IMG/VR virus record: IMGVR_UViG_3300034198_022187 | Span: 1 to 24,314 of that record | Length of the DNA: 24,314 bases | Origin: a virus | Reading direction: 5' to 3' (one strand) | Shown here: positions 1 to 7,559 of the stretch, one piece after another | Layout of the letters: every line of letters begins with the position of its first letter | How positions within the stretch are numbered: position 1 is the first letter of the stretch | Translations under genes and position numbers: made by a program | The notes under the pieces: model-generated | The model's database searches: none | The model's input: the letters and a program-made list of their open reading frames with translations, nothing else | What the model was told of the DNA's origin: nothing

Positions 1-660
1 CCAACCCACAGCAGTCATGCCTTTACATTCTTTTCCGTATTTTTCTTTCCAATCCAATACTTTTCTTGCATTGTTTCTAGCGGATTGTGGAGCATCATAG
101 CTTTCAGCAGATTTAGTAAAATATTTTTCAATATCTGAAGAAGCTTTAGTTTTTTCTTTTCTTTTTACAATTATATTTTTAATAGACCTTAAAAACTCAG
201 AATAATCAAATTCTTCATTTATCCAAGACGATGAAGATTTTTTTGTGCTTTTTGGATGACTACTTGGCAATAAATCATTGTCTTGTTTATAATTAGGGTT
301 AGACGGTCTTTTGTTTCGAAGCAAATATAAAAAAGCTCTAACTCTAGCTAAACCCCACCCTATTCTATTCATGTTTGGTGCATGGCTAGTAGAAAATGCT
401 CCAGCACCTCTTCTAAAAACAGATTTTAGTTGACCCATACTAGCTTTAAATTCTGGATCTTTATCATTATGTTTTTGCATTAAAGCTTTAATTTTATCTT
501 CGGTTTCTGAAGATAGCTCTATGCTTTTATTTGGTTTATTCGCAGAGTCTTTAGAGTTTTTTTTAGAACCTTTTTTTTGCTCTTCTGGTTTTGCTGGAGT
601 TTTCCTTGGATCATTTTTGTTCGGTTTTCCATATTGCAAACCTTCAGTTTTATCTGTCAT
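1..660 (-). CDS. Phage structural-type protein, 3' end beyond window
   Basis: Open reading frame from an ATG at 660 running off the left edge, so the C-terminus is missing (220 residues visible). The first ~60 residues are lysine-, proline- and serine-rich and look disordered. Residues ~70-110 contain RRGAGAFSTSHAP and a Leu/Arg-rich helix. The last visible stretch (ARNNARKVLDWKEKYG, then GMTAVGW) resembles a short domain I recall at the end of phage portal, protease or other head-associated polyproteins, where an 'NA.K.L.W..' segment precedes 'G.T.VG..RA..LA'. That resemblance is from memory and untested. It is followed 11 bp downstream on the upstream side by the C1 peptidase gene, so both are probably co-transcribed. 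A structural or head-assembly role is inference; the reading frame itself is secure. Confidence 0.72.
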   Translation of the reverse strand, partial: MTDKTEGLQYGKPNKNDPRKTPAKPEEQKKGSKKNSKDSANKPNKSIELSSETEDKIKALMQKHNDKDPEFKASMGQLKSVFRRGAGAFSTSHAPNMNRIGWGLARVRAFLYLLRNKRPSNPNYKQDNDLLPSSHPKSTKKSSSSWINEEFDYSEFLRSIKNIIVKRKEKTKASSDIEKYFTKSAESYDAPQSARNNARKVLDWKEKYGKECKGMTAVGW

Positions 661-671
661 ATTAAATCCTT

Positions 672-1595
672 CTAAATAAGCATGAATAATTTTTTGTCTA
701 TCAACTGTTCTGGAAATCCATCAAAATTACTATAAGCAAAAGTTTCGCCAGCCTTAATATGTTTTTCGGCATCTTTCTTCCTAACTCTAAGAACGCCTAT
801 AGGAAGATCTACGCCAGTATCAAAATCTTTAAGCTGACCATGAGCATCGCCCCAACTATTAACAATAATAGCATATGGTTCGGTAGCTCTATCATCAACA
901 CCGATAAAGCACATTTGATGACCCCAATTATCTGTCTGGCGATGAAAACCATCGTTAGCTGCTGTCATGCTGTAGCCAATATCACTAGCAGTTGTGCAAG
1001 GATAACCATTCACAATAGCTTCTACTAATTGATCCCAACTTTTAATTTGAGCAGCAGATTTTACTGGGTGTTTAGTTCCTTCTTCAATAAATTTTTTGTC
1101 TGGCCCTGGAGTATCGCCCCATTTTTTAGCTACGCTTCCTGCATATTTAGGAACGCCATCGAAATCACTACGCAGAACACCATATTTAATGATAGCATCT
1201 GCCATCCAACTACCAAGAGAACCGTCTTCTCCATTAAGCTGACCACGACCAACAAGAACCCTGCCTATTCCATAAAGATATGGAGGAAAAACAGGTTCAA
1301 ATTTTTCGTGATCGCCCTTCATTAATTTTTCAGTAGCCATTAAATATTCAACGGCATTTTTAGCGCCAAAGCTTACACAATCTCCAATTTGCTGCTCGTA
1401 GTTCTCGGTGTCCTTACCAAGAACCTTACGAACAACATCATACAACATCATTTTTTTGCCCTTAGTGTCTTGGCTTTTGCCATAAACATTAAAGTCTCTA
1501 AATGATCCGCCGTCTTTAATTAAATTAAACTCACTCTCAACAAGCGAAGGATTGTCTTTTCCTGCCCAACCATTAAGTTTTGATAATTCAGACAT
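672..1595 (-). CDS. Papain-like (C1 family) cysteine peptidase
   Basis: 307 residues. The papain catalytic order is visible: Gln69 and Cys73 in QQIGDCVSF, His226 in WGHQMCFIG, and Asn246 in IIVNSWGD. The Q-x3-C spacing is one residue shorter than the common papain Q-x5-C. Between them lie PPYLYGIGR, and DGSLGSWMADAIIKYGV, which fits the helix pattern after the active-site Cys in C1 peptidases. There is no signal peptide and no obvious propeptide, unlike eukaryotic papains, so it may act in the cytoplasm or inside a virion. The start at 1595 has AGGTG just upstream. It sits between a structural-type gene and a gene for a secreted protein. Possible jobs are capsid maturation, attack on host proteins or lysis; the sequence does not decide. 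Family call is fairly sure, role unknown. Confidence 0.85.
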   Translation of the reverse strand: MSELSKLNGWAGKDNPSLVESEFNLIKDGGSFRDFNVYGKSQDTKGKKMMLYDVVRKVLGKDTENYEQQIGDCVSFGAKNAVEYLMATEKLMKGDHEKFEPVFPPYLYGIGRVLVGRGQLNGEDGSLGSWMADAIIKYGVLRSDFDGVPKYAGSVAKKWGDTPGPDKKFIEEGTKHPVKSAAQIKSWDQLVEAIVNGYPCTTASDIGYSMTAANDGFHRQTDNWGHQMCFIGVDDRATEPYAIIVNSWGDAHGQLKDFDTGVDLPIGVLRVRKKDAEKHIKAGETFAYSNFDGFPEQLIDKKLFMLI

Positions 1596-1602
1596 ATTTC
1601 AC

Positions 1603-2382
1603 CTATTTAAATGATTTAAAACCAAGTGATATTTCTTTCCACGCAATAGAAAAATCTTCTTTTGTTTGCATCTTTCCGCTTTGATATAAAGAAAAAAGCT
1701 TTTCCTGTATATCAGTAAAAAGAGCTTCCCATTTTGCTCTATCTCCACCAGATCTCATTAATGCTGCTTTATTTGATTCTGCTGTTTTCTTCAGAATGTC
1801 TTCAAGGGTTGTTATAGTTCCGGCAGCAATTGCAGCTGCAATAGAATCAAAAGAAGATGCTATAGCAGTACATTGTTTGATCTTGTCTGATTTTGATAGT
1901 TTTACAGGTTTTAAACCATCATATATAAACTTTGAAAGCTGATATTTAGAATCAGTAAATTCTGGTTCTATCTCTGGAGAAGGAGGAACATCAGGTTCTT
2001 CTTCACCTATAAAAATATCGGTTGATATAAAGTTTGTTCTAATAGCTGTTTCTATTAGTTTATCGCCTTCTTTAACAACATATAAATGTGTTATAGAGAC
2101 AATAACTTTAAGCCTTTTGTTTTGAATTCCAGAACCAAAGAAAATACCATTCTCGTAATTTCTAATTCTTTTTTCAGCATATCCATCAAAAACTTTCCAA
2201 GAATACACTGTTGAAACTAAAAATTTCGGAGGATTCTGTATAGGGCTAACAGAAAGATCTACTAAATCGCCCAAAGCAATAGGGATTTCTGCCCCTACAA
2301 TCTTTTGTTCTGGAACTACAAAGTTTTCTGCAAAAACAAAATTACAGAAAAATAATAAACAAAGAATTGATTTTTTAAACAT
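1603..2382 (-). CDS. Secreted protein of unknown function with signal peptide
   Basis: 259 residues. A classical signal peptide is seen: MFKK, a hydrophobic core to residue ~17, and a VFA-EN cleavage site after residue 18. The Cys at residue 13 lacks a lipobox context, so it is probably not a lipoprotein. The body begins with a beta-rich segment (residues ~25-125), followed by an acidic/proline linker (GEEEPDVPPSPEIEPE). The C-terminal half is predicted helical, with Ala-rich and Lys/Glu-rich segments and two Trp near the end. GAGGC lies upstream of the ATG. A Sec signal peptide on a phage gene suggests a product exported to the envelope of the infected cell, for example for lysis or superinfection exclusion. 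No family is recognised. Confidence 0.75.
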   Translation of the reverse strand: MFKKSILCLLFFCNFVFAENFVVPEQKIVGAEIPIALGDLVDLSVSPIQNPPKFLVSTVYSWKVFDGYAEKRIRNYENGIFFGSGIQNKRLKVIVSITHLYVVKEGDKLIETAIRTNFISTDIFIGEEEPDVPPSPEIEPEFTDSKYQLSKFIYDGLKPVKLSKSDKIKQCTAIASSFDSIAAAIAAGTITTLEDILKKTAESNKAALMRSGGDRAKWEALFTDIQEKLFSLYQSGKMQTKEDFSIAWKEISLGFKSFK

Positions 2383-2384
2383 TA

Positions 2385-2642
2385 TTACGCCTCATTTTTT
2401 GCAACTTTAATTGCAAGTAGGAAATCTTCAGAAGTGATAGGTGTGTTTGGTTCAAATCTATTTATCAAAAAAGTAATTGCTGGAACTACCCAAGTTTCTT
2501 TAGATAGAGTAGCAAGAACATCTACAACTTTATCATCTGTTTCGCCTGGAATAAGCACAGATAACCATTTCATCGTAGAAATAATAAGAGATACAGTTTT
2601 TTGTACTTGTTCTGGACTTACCGCAGTTTTTACATCGCTCAT
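2385..2642 (-). CDS. Small hypothetical protein
   Basis: 85 residues, beginning MSDVKTAVSPEQVQ, with a strong AAAGGAG Shine-Dalgarno upstream of the ATG at 2642. It looks largely helical. A hydrophobic patch (MKWLSVLIPG, then WVVPAITFLINRF) could be a buried helix pair or weak membrane contact. It lies 2 bp upstream of the signal-peptide gene and is probably co-transcribed with it. It is the first gene after the 97-bp gap at 2643-2739, which carries a promoter-like site. Not recognised; a small virion or lysis-accessory protein is only a guess. Confidence 0.65.
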   Translation of the reverse strand: MSDVKTAVSPEQVQKTVSLIISTMKWLSVLIPGETDDKVVDVLATLSKETWVVPAITFLINRFEPNTPITSEDFLLAIKVAKNEA

Positions 2643-2677
2643 AATTTTCTCCTTTAGAATAAAAAGTAACTCATATA

Positions 2678-2685
2678 CATTTATA
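2678..2685 (-). promoter_or_regulatory. Late-promoter-like octamer
   Basis: In the gap upstream of 2385-2642, the minus strand reads TATAAATG. This matches seven of eight bases of the T4-type late promoter box TATAAATA and also resembles a bacterial -10. It lies ~36 bp before the start codon, ahead of the AAAGGAG site, a sensible distance. One short AT-rich match in an AT-rich genome is weak evidence. Confidence 0.3.
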
Positions 2686-2739
2686 TTCGTTTAAAATAAA
2701 TTGTCTAGTAAATAGATTGTTTTTTTTGAAAAAATATTT

Positions 2740-3303
2740 CTATATAGTCCAATTAGACCTTATAACATAAAGATTTTTATTTAATATTTCTTTCTTAACT
2801 TCAAAATCTGTTAATCCAATAACAGTTTCTAAATGTCCGTTTTTGTCAGAACAAACAGCCCAACATTTATTTTTAGATTTTATTATAGAGCAAAGCTTTT
2901 TTATTATTTTTGACTTTGCGTTTTTATGACTATTGCATAGTTTATTTTCTATTTCTATTTGAACTTTTTCTGGATCAAATAAATTTCCTATACCAAGCCA
3001 AAACCTATAGCGTGTCCACACCCTTAATATTTCAACGCCTTTAATATTTTCTATTTCAGAAACAATTTTAGCAGTTATGTCAAAATTAGTATGACCAACC
3101 CAAAGTTTATAGAGTCCGCTAGAAATACCATGTTCTGCAATAGGTATTAGTCCATAAGGTCCAGATATTAACCTTACATGCTTTGTTGTTTCGTCTTCTT
3201 CTTCAAAGCTATCTTTTTGTTCTTGGTATTGAGAATCGTCAACCTCTAATTTTTTATTAGGTTTTAATGGATCTTCCCATTTTAACCATTGGATTTTTCG
3301 CAT
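2740..3303 (-). CDS. Hypothetical phage protein
   Basis: 187 residues. The first ~40 are charged (Glu/Asp/Lys-rich) and probably disordered. The core at ~45-120 is aromatic and hydrophobic, with SGPYGLIPIAEHG, LYKLWVGHTNFDIT and VWTRYRFWLGIGNLFD in order. The C-terminal third contains a Lys-rich helix and NKCWAVCSDKNGHLETVIG. The core resembles an unnamed protein I recall from other large phages, but I know no function for it. The gene starts inside the end of thyX (22-bp overlap) with only a weak GGAAA upstream, so translation is probably coupled to thyX. Confidence 0.68.
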   Translation of the reverse strand: MRKIQWLKWEDPLKPNKKLEVDDSQYQEQKDSFEEEDETTKHVRLISGPYGLIPIAEHGISSGLYKLWVGHTNFDITAKIVSEIENIKGVEILRVWTRYRFWLGIGNLFDPEKVQIEIENKLCNSHKNAKSKIIKKLCSIIKSKNKCWAVCSDKNGHLETVIGLTDFEVKKEILNKNLYVIRSNWTI

Positions 3304-4106
3304 TTTCCATTTTCTTCTTTAAAAAATTTTCTATATTGTTTCCAGCCTGTAAAATTACCGTAAGATTTATCGCTGGAAAAACTAGGAGTAGCGCAATGCT
3401 CAAAAGGACTCCAATGACCAGATTCTTTTAATTGATCATGCAATGCATAATCTTTTTCGTAATCTATTACACCTTCGAATGTTAAATAGCTTACCCTAGC
3501 ACATCTAGCCACTCCAATCTTTAAAAGATTTTCTTCTTCTGGAACATTAGATATGTGTTTATCTGCAAAAGGTATATGCCAAGAACCAATGTCTATTTTT
3601 TTAGGAATAGACTCTAAAAGTTTGCTTTTCATTAAGCTGGCTAATTGAAAAATTTCAGGTTGGGCATTTTCATTTATTCTTAATTTAAAAAAATTATCAT
3701 AATCAGTAGCTGTAACAATAACGGTAACGCTAAACCAAGGTTCTAAAAGTCTATTTATTATCTGCTTGTGAACATTTAAAGACTGAAGCTCTTTTGCACA
3801 AAAAATCATTTTATCTCTAGCTTGCAACCATATAGTTTCTGCAACAGGAATATCAGACGGTGAAATCTCAGAGAATGCTTGCATACCAGATTGATTTTTG
3901 CCCCAATGAACAGGCATTACAGGGTCTTGTTCTATTTTTTCTATGAATTTTTTTGTAGGTATTGCTCTACTACTAGCAGCATTTCTAGAAAGCATTCTGT
4001 GTGTATTAAATTCAGCAAGAATAAATCTAGGAAATGTACATACAAAACTAGTTATTCTTTTATCTGATGGACTTATAGAATCTGCAACTATTTCAACTGA
4101 TATCAT
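3282..4106 (-). CDS. thyX: FAD-dependent thymidylate synthase ThyX
   Basis: 274 residues. It would convert dUMP to dTMP using methylenetetrahydrofolate with FAD/NADPH, feeding phage DNA synthesis. The ThyX signature appears as THRMLSRNAASSRAIP (residues 35-50), a variant of RHRxxSxNExSxR with Thr for the first Arg and Ala for the Glu. Further supporting segments are NVHKQIINRLLEPW (111-124), FFKLR near 140 and GHWSPFEHCATP (230-241). The C-terminus has WKQYRKFF. Length is slightly above the 220-250 residues usual for bacterial enzymes. The ATG at 4106 overlaps the upstream stop by four bases (ATGA). The Ala in place of the motif Glu appears to be a phage subtype feature, but I cannot verify activity. 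Confidence 0.93.
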   Translation of the reverse strand: MISVEIVADSISPSDKRITSFVCTFPRFILAEFNTHRMLSRNAASSRAIPTKKFIEKIEQDPVMPVHWGKNQSGMQAFSEISPSDIPVAETIWLQARDKMIFCAKELQSLNVHKQIINRLLEPWFSVTVIVTATDYDNFFKLRINENAQPEIFQLASLMKSKLLESIPKKIDIGSWHIPFADKHISNVPEEENLLKIGVARCARVSYLTFEGVIDYEKDYALHDQLKESGHWSPFEHCATPSFSSDKSYGNFTGWKQYRKFFKEENGKCEKSNG

Positions 4107-4435
4107 TGTTTTTCTCTTGTGATAAATGCTTCCGTTGGAGTTATAACGGCTCTTTCTCTTTTTTCTTTAGGAGAACCTAATTTTTTAAGAGCATCATCCC
4201 ACATTATTAATATTTTTTCGGTTATTTTTTTATTTTCTGAAACAATCCCATATTCTGCTATTCCGTGTGTAATTACAGGATCTAAAGAACCCAAACTTAA
4301 GAGAGCTAATAGATGCCCCATTCTCTCGGATAAACTGTTTATTTCAACAGAGGTTATTGCTTTTTCTAAATTGACTTTGCAATAAACTTCTTCATCGTCT
4401 AAATACAAAGTAACAGAAGATAAATTTTCATGCAT
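4103..4435 (-). CDS. Hypothetical protein upstream of thyX
   Basis: 110 residues, beginning MHENLSSVTLYLDDEEVYC. A short beta-rich start is followed by helices, including MGHLLALLSLGS and KKITEKILIMWDDALKKLG, and a charged tail. No Cys/His metal site, signal peptide or membrane span is visible. It overlaps thyX by 4 bp and the upstream acetyltransferase gene by 8 bp, which supports it as a genuine translated operon member. No family recognised. Confidence 0.65.
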   Translation of the reverse strand: MHENLSSVTLYLDDEEVYCKVNLEKAITSVEINSLSERMGHLLALLSLGSLDPVITHGIAEYGIVSENKKITEKILIMWDDALKKLGSPKEKRERAVITPTEAFITREKQ

Positions 4436-4850
4436 CTATTTTTTTCCTCATACATGTTCCACTTAATAAGAAACCATTTTTTTTATAAAAATCAATCATA
4501 TTAGCATCACAATTTAAAGATAGCTCATAACAATTGTTGTCTTTAGCAAAAGAATAGCAATGTTCTAATAAAATAGAAGCTATTCCATAACCGCTAAATT
4601 TTTTTTGAACACACAAATTGCTTATATAACCACACGGCATTGGTCTATGTTTTTTTTGATATATGTCTAATGTGACACTTCCAGCTATGTTTTTCTCTTT
4701 ATAAAAACAAAAAACATTACTTTTTTTTAAAGATAAAAAATCAAAATATCTTTCTAATTCAATTTTAGATATTAAAAAGATTCCAATTTCTTTTAAGCAA
4801 TCAGAATAACCGTCAAATATTTCTTTTTTTTCTAAAACTTTAATGCTCAT
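4428..4850 (-). CDS. GNAT-family N-acetyltransferase
   Basis: 140 residues, the usual size for a single-domain GNAT. The acetyl-CoA binding motif A is seen as ISNLCVQKKFSGYGIASILL (residues ~76-95), with the Q/R-x-x-G-x-G/A turn given by SGYGIA. Motif B follows as an FYKKNGF segment near residue 120, ending in a beta strand. The substrate cannot be told from sequence; a protein N-terminus, amino sugar or small amine are all possible. The gene begins 11 bp inside the end of the upstream glycosyltransferase gene, so a sugar-linked role is worth considering. A second, unrelated-looking GNAT lies at 8738-9220. Confidence 0.85.
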   Translation of the reverse strand: MSIKVLEKKEIFDGYSDCLKEIGIFLISKIELERYFDFLSLKKSNVFCFYKEKNIAGSVTLDIYQKKHRPMPCGYISNLCVQKKFSGYGIASILLEHCYSFAKDNNCYELSLNCDANMIDFYKKNGFLLSGTCMRKKIDA

Positions 4851-5904
4851 TTATGCACTCTATTATTTTTTCCGCTGTTTTTTCCCATGTATATTTTTTC
4901 ATGTGTTCGTAAGCATTATCGTTATTTAAAATGCCAGATTGTATTTTATTTTTTACGAGAATCATTTTTTCAGAAAGTTGAGCAATTGTTTTATCGTTTA
5001 GGTTAGGCCAGTATCCTTGTCCGTAAAACCATTTGTTATCATACGCCCTTACTAACTTATCAACTTCTACTAACTCACACACATCTTTATTTACAAATTC
5101 TTTATGGGCGGTTGCGTTTGTAGCTATGCAATGCTTTCCCATTGCTAACATCTCTGCCAACTCCATATTCCAACCTTCTGCTCTTGCTGGAAATATTCCG
5201 CAGTCACATCTTTTTATTAATCCCGCTAGTTCTTGCTGAGTTTTAAATCTATGGCTTATCTTTATCCTGTTGTCAAAAGAATAGTAAGACTCCCATTCGC
5301 TTCTTTCTTTTTCAGAAAGGAATGGATTATCACAGTGCATTATTAATTCTACATTGGTATCTTTAGGAAAAGCCTTTTTAAAAGCTTTTATAAGTATGTC
5401 ATGGCCCTTTCTAATTTCCCACTTGCCTATATTAATAAATGTTATTTTATCATTTTCTTTTATTTTGTTTTTTTCATAAAATATTTTGTTATCAACCCCA
5501 AAAGGAGTTTTGTATATTTTTTCTTTTTTTACGCCAGAATTAATTGCCACATCAACTGCCCAATCCGTAGGCAAAAAAATCTTGTCCATAGAATTCATTT
5601 GATGAACTTCTTCTTTTGTCAATGGCTCAAGTTCAAATATGGTCAACGCAAACCTATTGTTTTTAGAGGGATGCATAGACAAATCGTTTTGATGCCATAT
5701 TTTTAAACTTGGAGCATTACAATCATAAAAAGTGGTTTTTTTTCTTAATTCATTTATAAGAGTCAAATCTTCATTGTTGCAATCTGGCTCTCCCATACAC
5801 CACAAAAAAACATCTAATTTTTTAGAAAGTTCTTTGACTATATTTAATGAAACTAATCCATAGCCTAATTGGTTAATTGGACATACTATATTTATTTTAT
5901 TCAT
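4840..5904 (-). CDS. GT4-type (GT-B fold) glycosyltransferase
   Basis: 354 residues with GT-B organisation: an N-terminal half beginning INIVCPINQLGYG and a C-terminal nucleotide-sugar domain. Seen in order are TPFGVD (133-138), GKWEIRKGHD (160-169), the strand LIMHC, and RAEGWNMELAEMLAMG (241-256), which carries the E-x7-E signature of retaining GT4 enzymes (Glu243 and the Glu seven to eight residues later), followed by TAHKEFV. It would transfer a sugar from a nucleotide donor to an unknown acceptor. It lies ~4 kb from the main glycosyltransferase island, directly upstream of a GNAT gene that it overlaps. The start ATG at 5904 overlaps the upstream small gene by 8 bp. Confidence 0.88.
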   Translation of the reverse strand: MNKINIVCPINQLGYGLVSLNIVKELSKKLDVFLWCMGEPDCNNEDLTLINELRKKTTFYDCNAPSLKIWHQNDLSMHPSKNNRFALTIFELEPLTKEEVHQMNSMDKIFLPTDWAVDVAINSGVKKEKIYKTPFGVDNKIFYEKNKIKENDKITFINIGKWEIRKGHDILIKAFKKAFPKDTNVELIMHCDNPFLSEKERSEWESYYSFDNRIKISHRFKTQQELAGLIKRCDCGIFPARAEGWNMELAEMLAMGKHCIATNATAHKEFVNKDVCELVEVDKLVRAYDNKWFYGQGYWPNLNDKTIAQLSEKMILVKNKIQSGILNNDNAYEHMKKYTWEKTAEKIIECINEH

Positions 5905-6067
5905 CTTCGCTAGTCTTTTCTAATAAAACAACACCGGACATTTCTAACTCTATTAATCTAGCAGTTTTTTTCTCTGCTTGTTGCCACTTGTTTTCTTCAT
6001 AAGTTATTATAAGAGATCTTTTCTTCTTGTTAGGAAGAACTCCCCAAATTTCATAGTATATAGACAT
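5897..6067 (-). CDS. Small protein with YEIW motif
   Basis: 56 residues from the chosen start, MSIYYEIWGVLPNKKKRS. An ATG 36 bp further upstream exists, but AAGGAGG sits just before the one at 6067, so the shorter form is preferred. The sequence continues as a beta-like ITYEENKWQQAEKKTARLI, a helix and an acidic tail. The N-terminal pattern (aromatic-x-IW, then Lys-rich) recurs in the small genes at 9599-9880 and 21101-21343, which suggests a small phage-specific family. Function unknown. Confidence 0.65.
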   Translation of the reverse strand: MSIYYEIWGVLPNKKKRSLIITYEENKWQQAEKKTARLIELEMSGVVLLEKTSEDE

Positions 6068-6072
6068 AACAG

Positions 6073-6097
6073 CCTCCTTATAAAAAGCTGCTATTAA
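6073..6097 (-). promoter_or_regulatory. Hairpin presenting the Shine-Dalgarno of the 56-residue gene
   Basis: On the minus strand, AGCAGC and GCTGTT can pair (six pairs including one G-U). The loop between them contains the AAGGAG ribosome binding site, and the helix ends next to the ATG at 6067. Such a stem could expose or mask the site. It is short and could be chance. Confidence 0.3.
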
Positions 6098-6109
6098 ATA
6101 CACTATTGT

Positions 6110-6388
6110 TTAAGATACTGTTTTAATGAATTTTTCTAGTTTAATTCCAAATATTTCTTTTAAATATCCTTTATGACAAAGATTAGAAATACAAGAGTCA
6201 ATTTCTTTAAAACTAAGGCGTTTATTAATTTCTTCTGGTTTATTTTTTATATATACAAAAAGCTTATCTTCTATTTCGTTTTTCGTTAAAAGACAATCGT
6301 TTGGAATGATGTGATATAAAACACTTTCTATTTGTGTTTCAAATTTTTGTCCTGGTTTAGGATCTACCTTAGCGTAATGCGTTTTCAT
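6110..6388 (-). CDS. Small protein, possible winged-helix
   Basis: 92 residues, starting MKTHYAKVDPKPGQKFE with GGAGGT in good position upstream. The body alternates helices and short strands: IESVLYHIIPNDCLLTKNEI, a Lys/Glu helix, FKEIDSCISNLCHKGYLKEI. This order (helix, helix, 'S.I..L...GYL' helix, then strand) is like a winged helix-turn-helix, in which case it could bind DNA as a small regulator. That is inferred from pattern only. A well-formed promoter lies directly upstream (6413-6442), so the gene is probably the head of its own transcript. Confidence 0.62.
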   Translation of the reverse strand: MKTHYAKVDPKPGQKFETQIESVLYHIIPNDCLLTKNEIEDKLFVYIKNKPEEINKRLSFKEIDSCISNLCHKGYLKEIFGIKLEKFIKTVS

Positions 6389-6412
6389 AAAACCTCCATT
6401 TTAGATAAAGGT

Positions 6413-6442
6413 ATTATATAAAAAAGAAGTGTTAAATGTCTA
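6413..6442 (-). promoter_or_regulatory. Sigma70-type promoter
   Basis: The minus strand reads TAGACA (6442-6437), an 18-base spacer, then TATAAT (6418-6413). That is five of six and six of six matches to the bacterial -35 and -10. It sits 25 bp before the start of the 92-residue gene, whose ribosome site lies between. It is the best host-type promoter I found in the window. It overlaps the last codons of the gene upstream. Confidence 0.6.
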
Positions 6443-6602
6443 TTTTGTTATTCTTATTTTTGTTGATTATTTGAATTTTTATTTTGTTTAAATCCATTAT
6501 CAATTGCTGTAATTCATTTACATTTAATTTAAATATATATCTATTAATATTAAAAATTATATCTGAACTATCTTCTTGCAAAAGAATATTAAAATTATTC
6601 AT
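6432..6602 (-). CDS. Small hypothetical protein downstream of def
   Basis: 56 residues, beginning MNNFNILLQEDSSD. The start at 6602 is chosen because it overlaps the def stop by one base (TAATG) and has AAAGGA at proper spacing; in-frame ATGs further upstream lie inside def with poorer sites. The protein is Asn/Ile/Lys-rich, with a probable helix VNELQQLIMDLNKIKIQI and a basic tail. No domain recognised. Probably translated by coupling to def. Confidence 0.55.
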   Translation of the reverse strand: MNNFNILLQEDSSDIIFNINRYIFKLNVNELQQLIMDLNKIKIQIINKNKNNKIDI

Positions 6603-7093
6603 TACCATTCCTTTGGAGAGGGAGAGTTTTCCCACTGAAAATCATGTATTGTCTTTCCAAAAAGATGTGATATTTCATGCTGTATAAGGGAAGTTTCAAA
6701 TAAAGATTTATGATCAATGTCTGAGTTTGGATTTTGTCCAAAAAACATAGTCTCTTTAAAATTATCAGACTTTATAATTACCCAGTCATGTCTAAATACG
6801 GTAAGAACTTGATCGGGAAAGCTCAAGCACTGTTCTTCTTGTGCAAATTTACTTCTTGAAAAATCAATTATTACTGGGTTTATTAGTATTAAAGGTCTTC
6901 CTTTTATCATAGCCACAGCTACAGAAGCATTAATTCCAAGCTGATTAGCTGCTATTCCAGCAGCTTTAATTTTATTTTTTTTATTATGAGCGTATATAAA
7001 CAAAGTCATTCTTTTCGCAATTTTTCTTCCTTCTTTTAAATCTACTTGTTTACACTTTGTTTTTATAAGAGGATTATCTATTGTTATTTTCAT
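6602..7093 (-). CDS. def: Peptide deformylase
   Basis: 163 residues, the normal length. It removes the formyl group from the initiating Met of new proteins, using a metal held by one Cys and two His. All three motifs are present in variant form: GIAANQLG (46-53; usual GxAAxQ), EQCLS (87-91; usual EGCLS, with Cys89 the metal ligand) and QHEISHLFG (138-146; usual HExDH, with His139, Glu140 and His143). The catalytic residues are therefore intact, while Gln replaces Gly in motif 2 and Ser replaces Asp in motif 3. Phage-encoded deformylases are known, notably in cyanophages. The gene starts 20 bp inside the upstream gene. Confidence 0.92.
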   Translation of the reverse strand: MKITIDNPLIKTKCKQVDLKEGRKIAKRMTLFIYAHNKKNKIKAAGIAANQLGINASVAVAMIKGRPLILINPVIIDFSRSKFAQEEQCLSFPDQVLTVFRHDWVIIKSDNFKETMFFGQNPNSDIDHKSLFETSLIQHEISHLFGKTIHDFQWENSPSPKEW

Positions 7094-7559
7094 CGAAGTA
7101 CTCTTCTATATCCTTTTCTACTTCAACAGCGTTAACATAACCGTCTGGTATTACGGCAAATCTGCAAGCGCCATCCATTTCTATTTGTTGATCAATAATA
7201 AGACATGAGTTTTCTGATTTGTGCAATGCACAATTACCACATTTAACACCTATATTTTTTACAGGATTGCTTTCTCCGTTTTCGTAACCGACCCAAATAC
7301 CATTAGATTTATCAAGTGGTCCAATTTTTTGAGACAATGAGATAAGCGAGTTTGCCAAAGCTTTTTCATCTTCTGAAAGTTGTACATAAAGATCTTCATG
7401 TGATTGAGATTTTGTCATCTTATTAAATTTTTCTGGACCTTCAATAGCAATACCTTGTTTTATAGCTTCTTTTTTTCCGTCTTTGCCAGTATAACATTTT
7501 CCTTCATCTCCCCATTTCCAACCATCTTTTCCATTTTCAGAACAATTCTTTAAAGGCAT
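7074..7559 (-). CDS. Phage protein with C-terminal four-Cys domain
   Basis: 161 residues in two parts. The N-terminus (MPLKNCSENGKDGWKWGDEG, then KCYTGKDGKKEAIKQGIAI) is a Gly/Lys/Trp-rich module resembling short segments in phage head-protein neighbourhoods. After a helical linker, residues ~86-140 carry VKCGNCAL (Cys107, Cys110), NSCLI (Cys119) and GACRFAVIPDG (Cys132). That CxxC...C...C spacing could bind zinc or an iron-sulfur cluster; I recall similar HiPIP-like modules in phage proteins but cannot confirm it here. The start overlaps the upstream HNH-like gene by 10 bp. The biochemical role is unknown. Confidence 0.68.
   Translation of the reverse strand: MPLKNCSENGKDGWKWGDEGKCYTGKDGKKEAIKQGIAIEGPEKFNKMTKSQSHEDLYVQLSEDEKALANSLISLSQKIGPLDKSNGIWVGYENGESNPVKNIGVKCGNCALHKSENSCLIIDQQIEMDGACRFAVIPDGYVNAVEVEKDIEEYFDENNNR

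Noticed and set aside
759-1325. Two plus-strand open frames opposite the C1 peptidase gene
   Set aside because: They mirror a strongly supported minus-strand gene, carry no motif and have no ribosome site.
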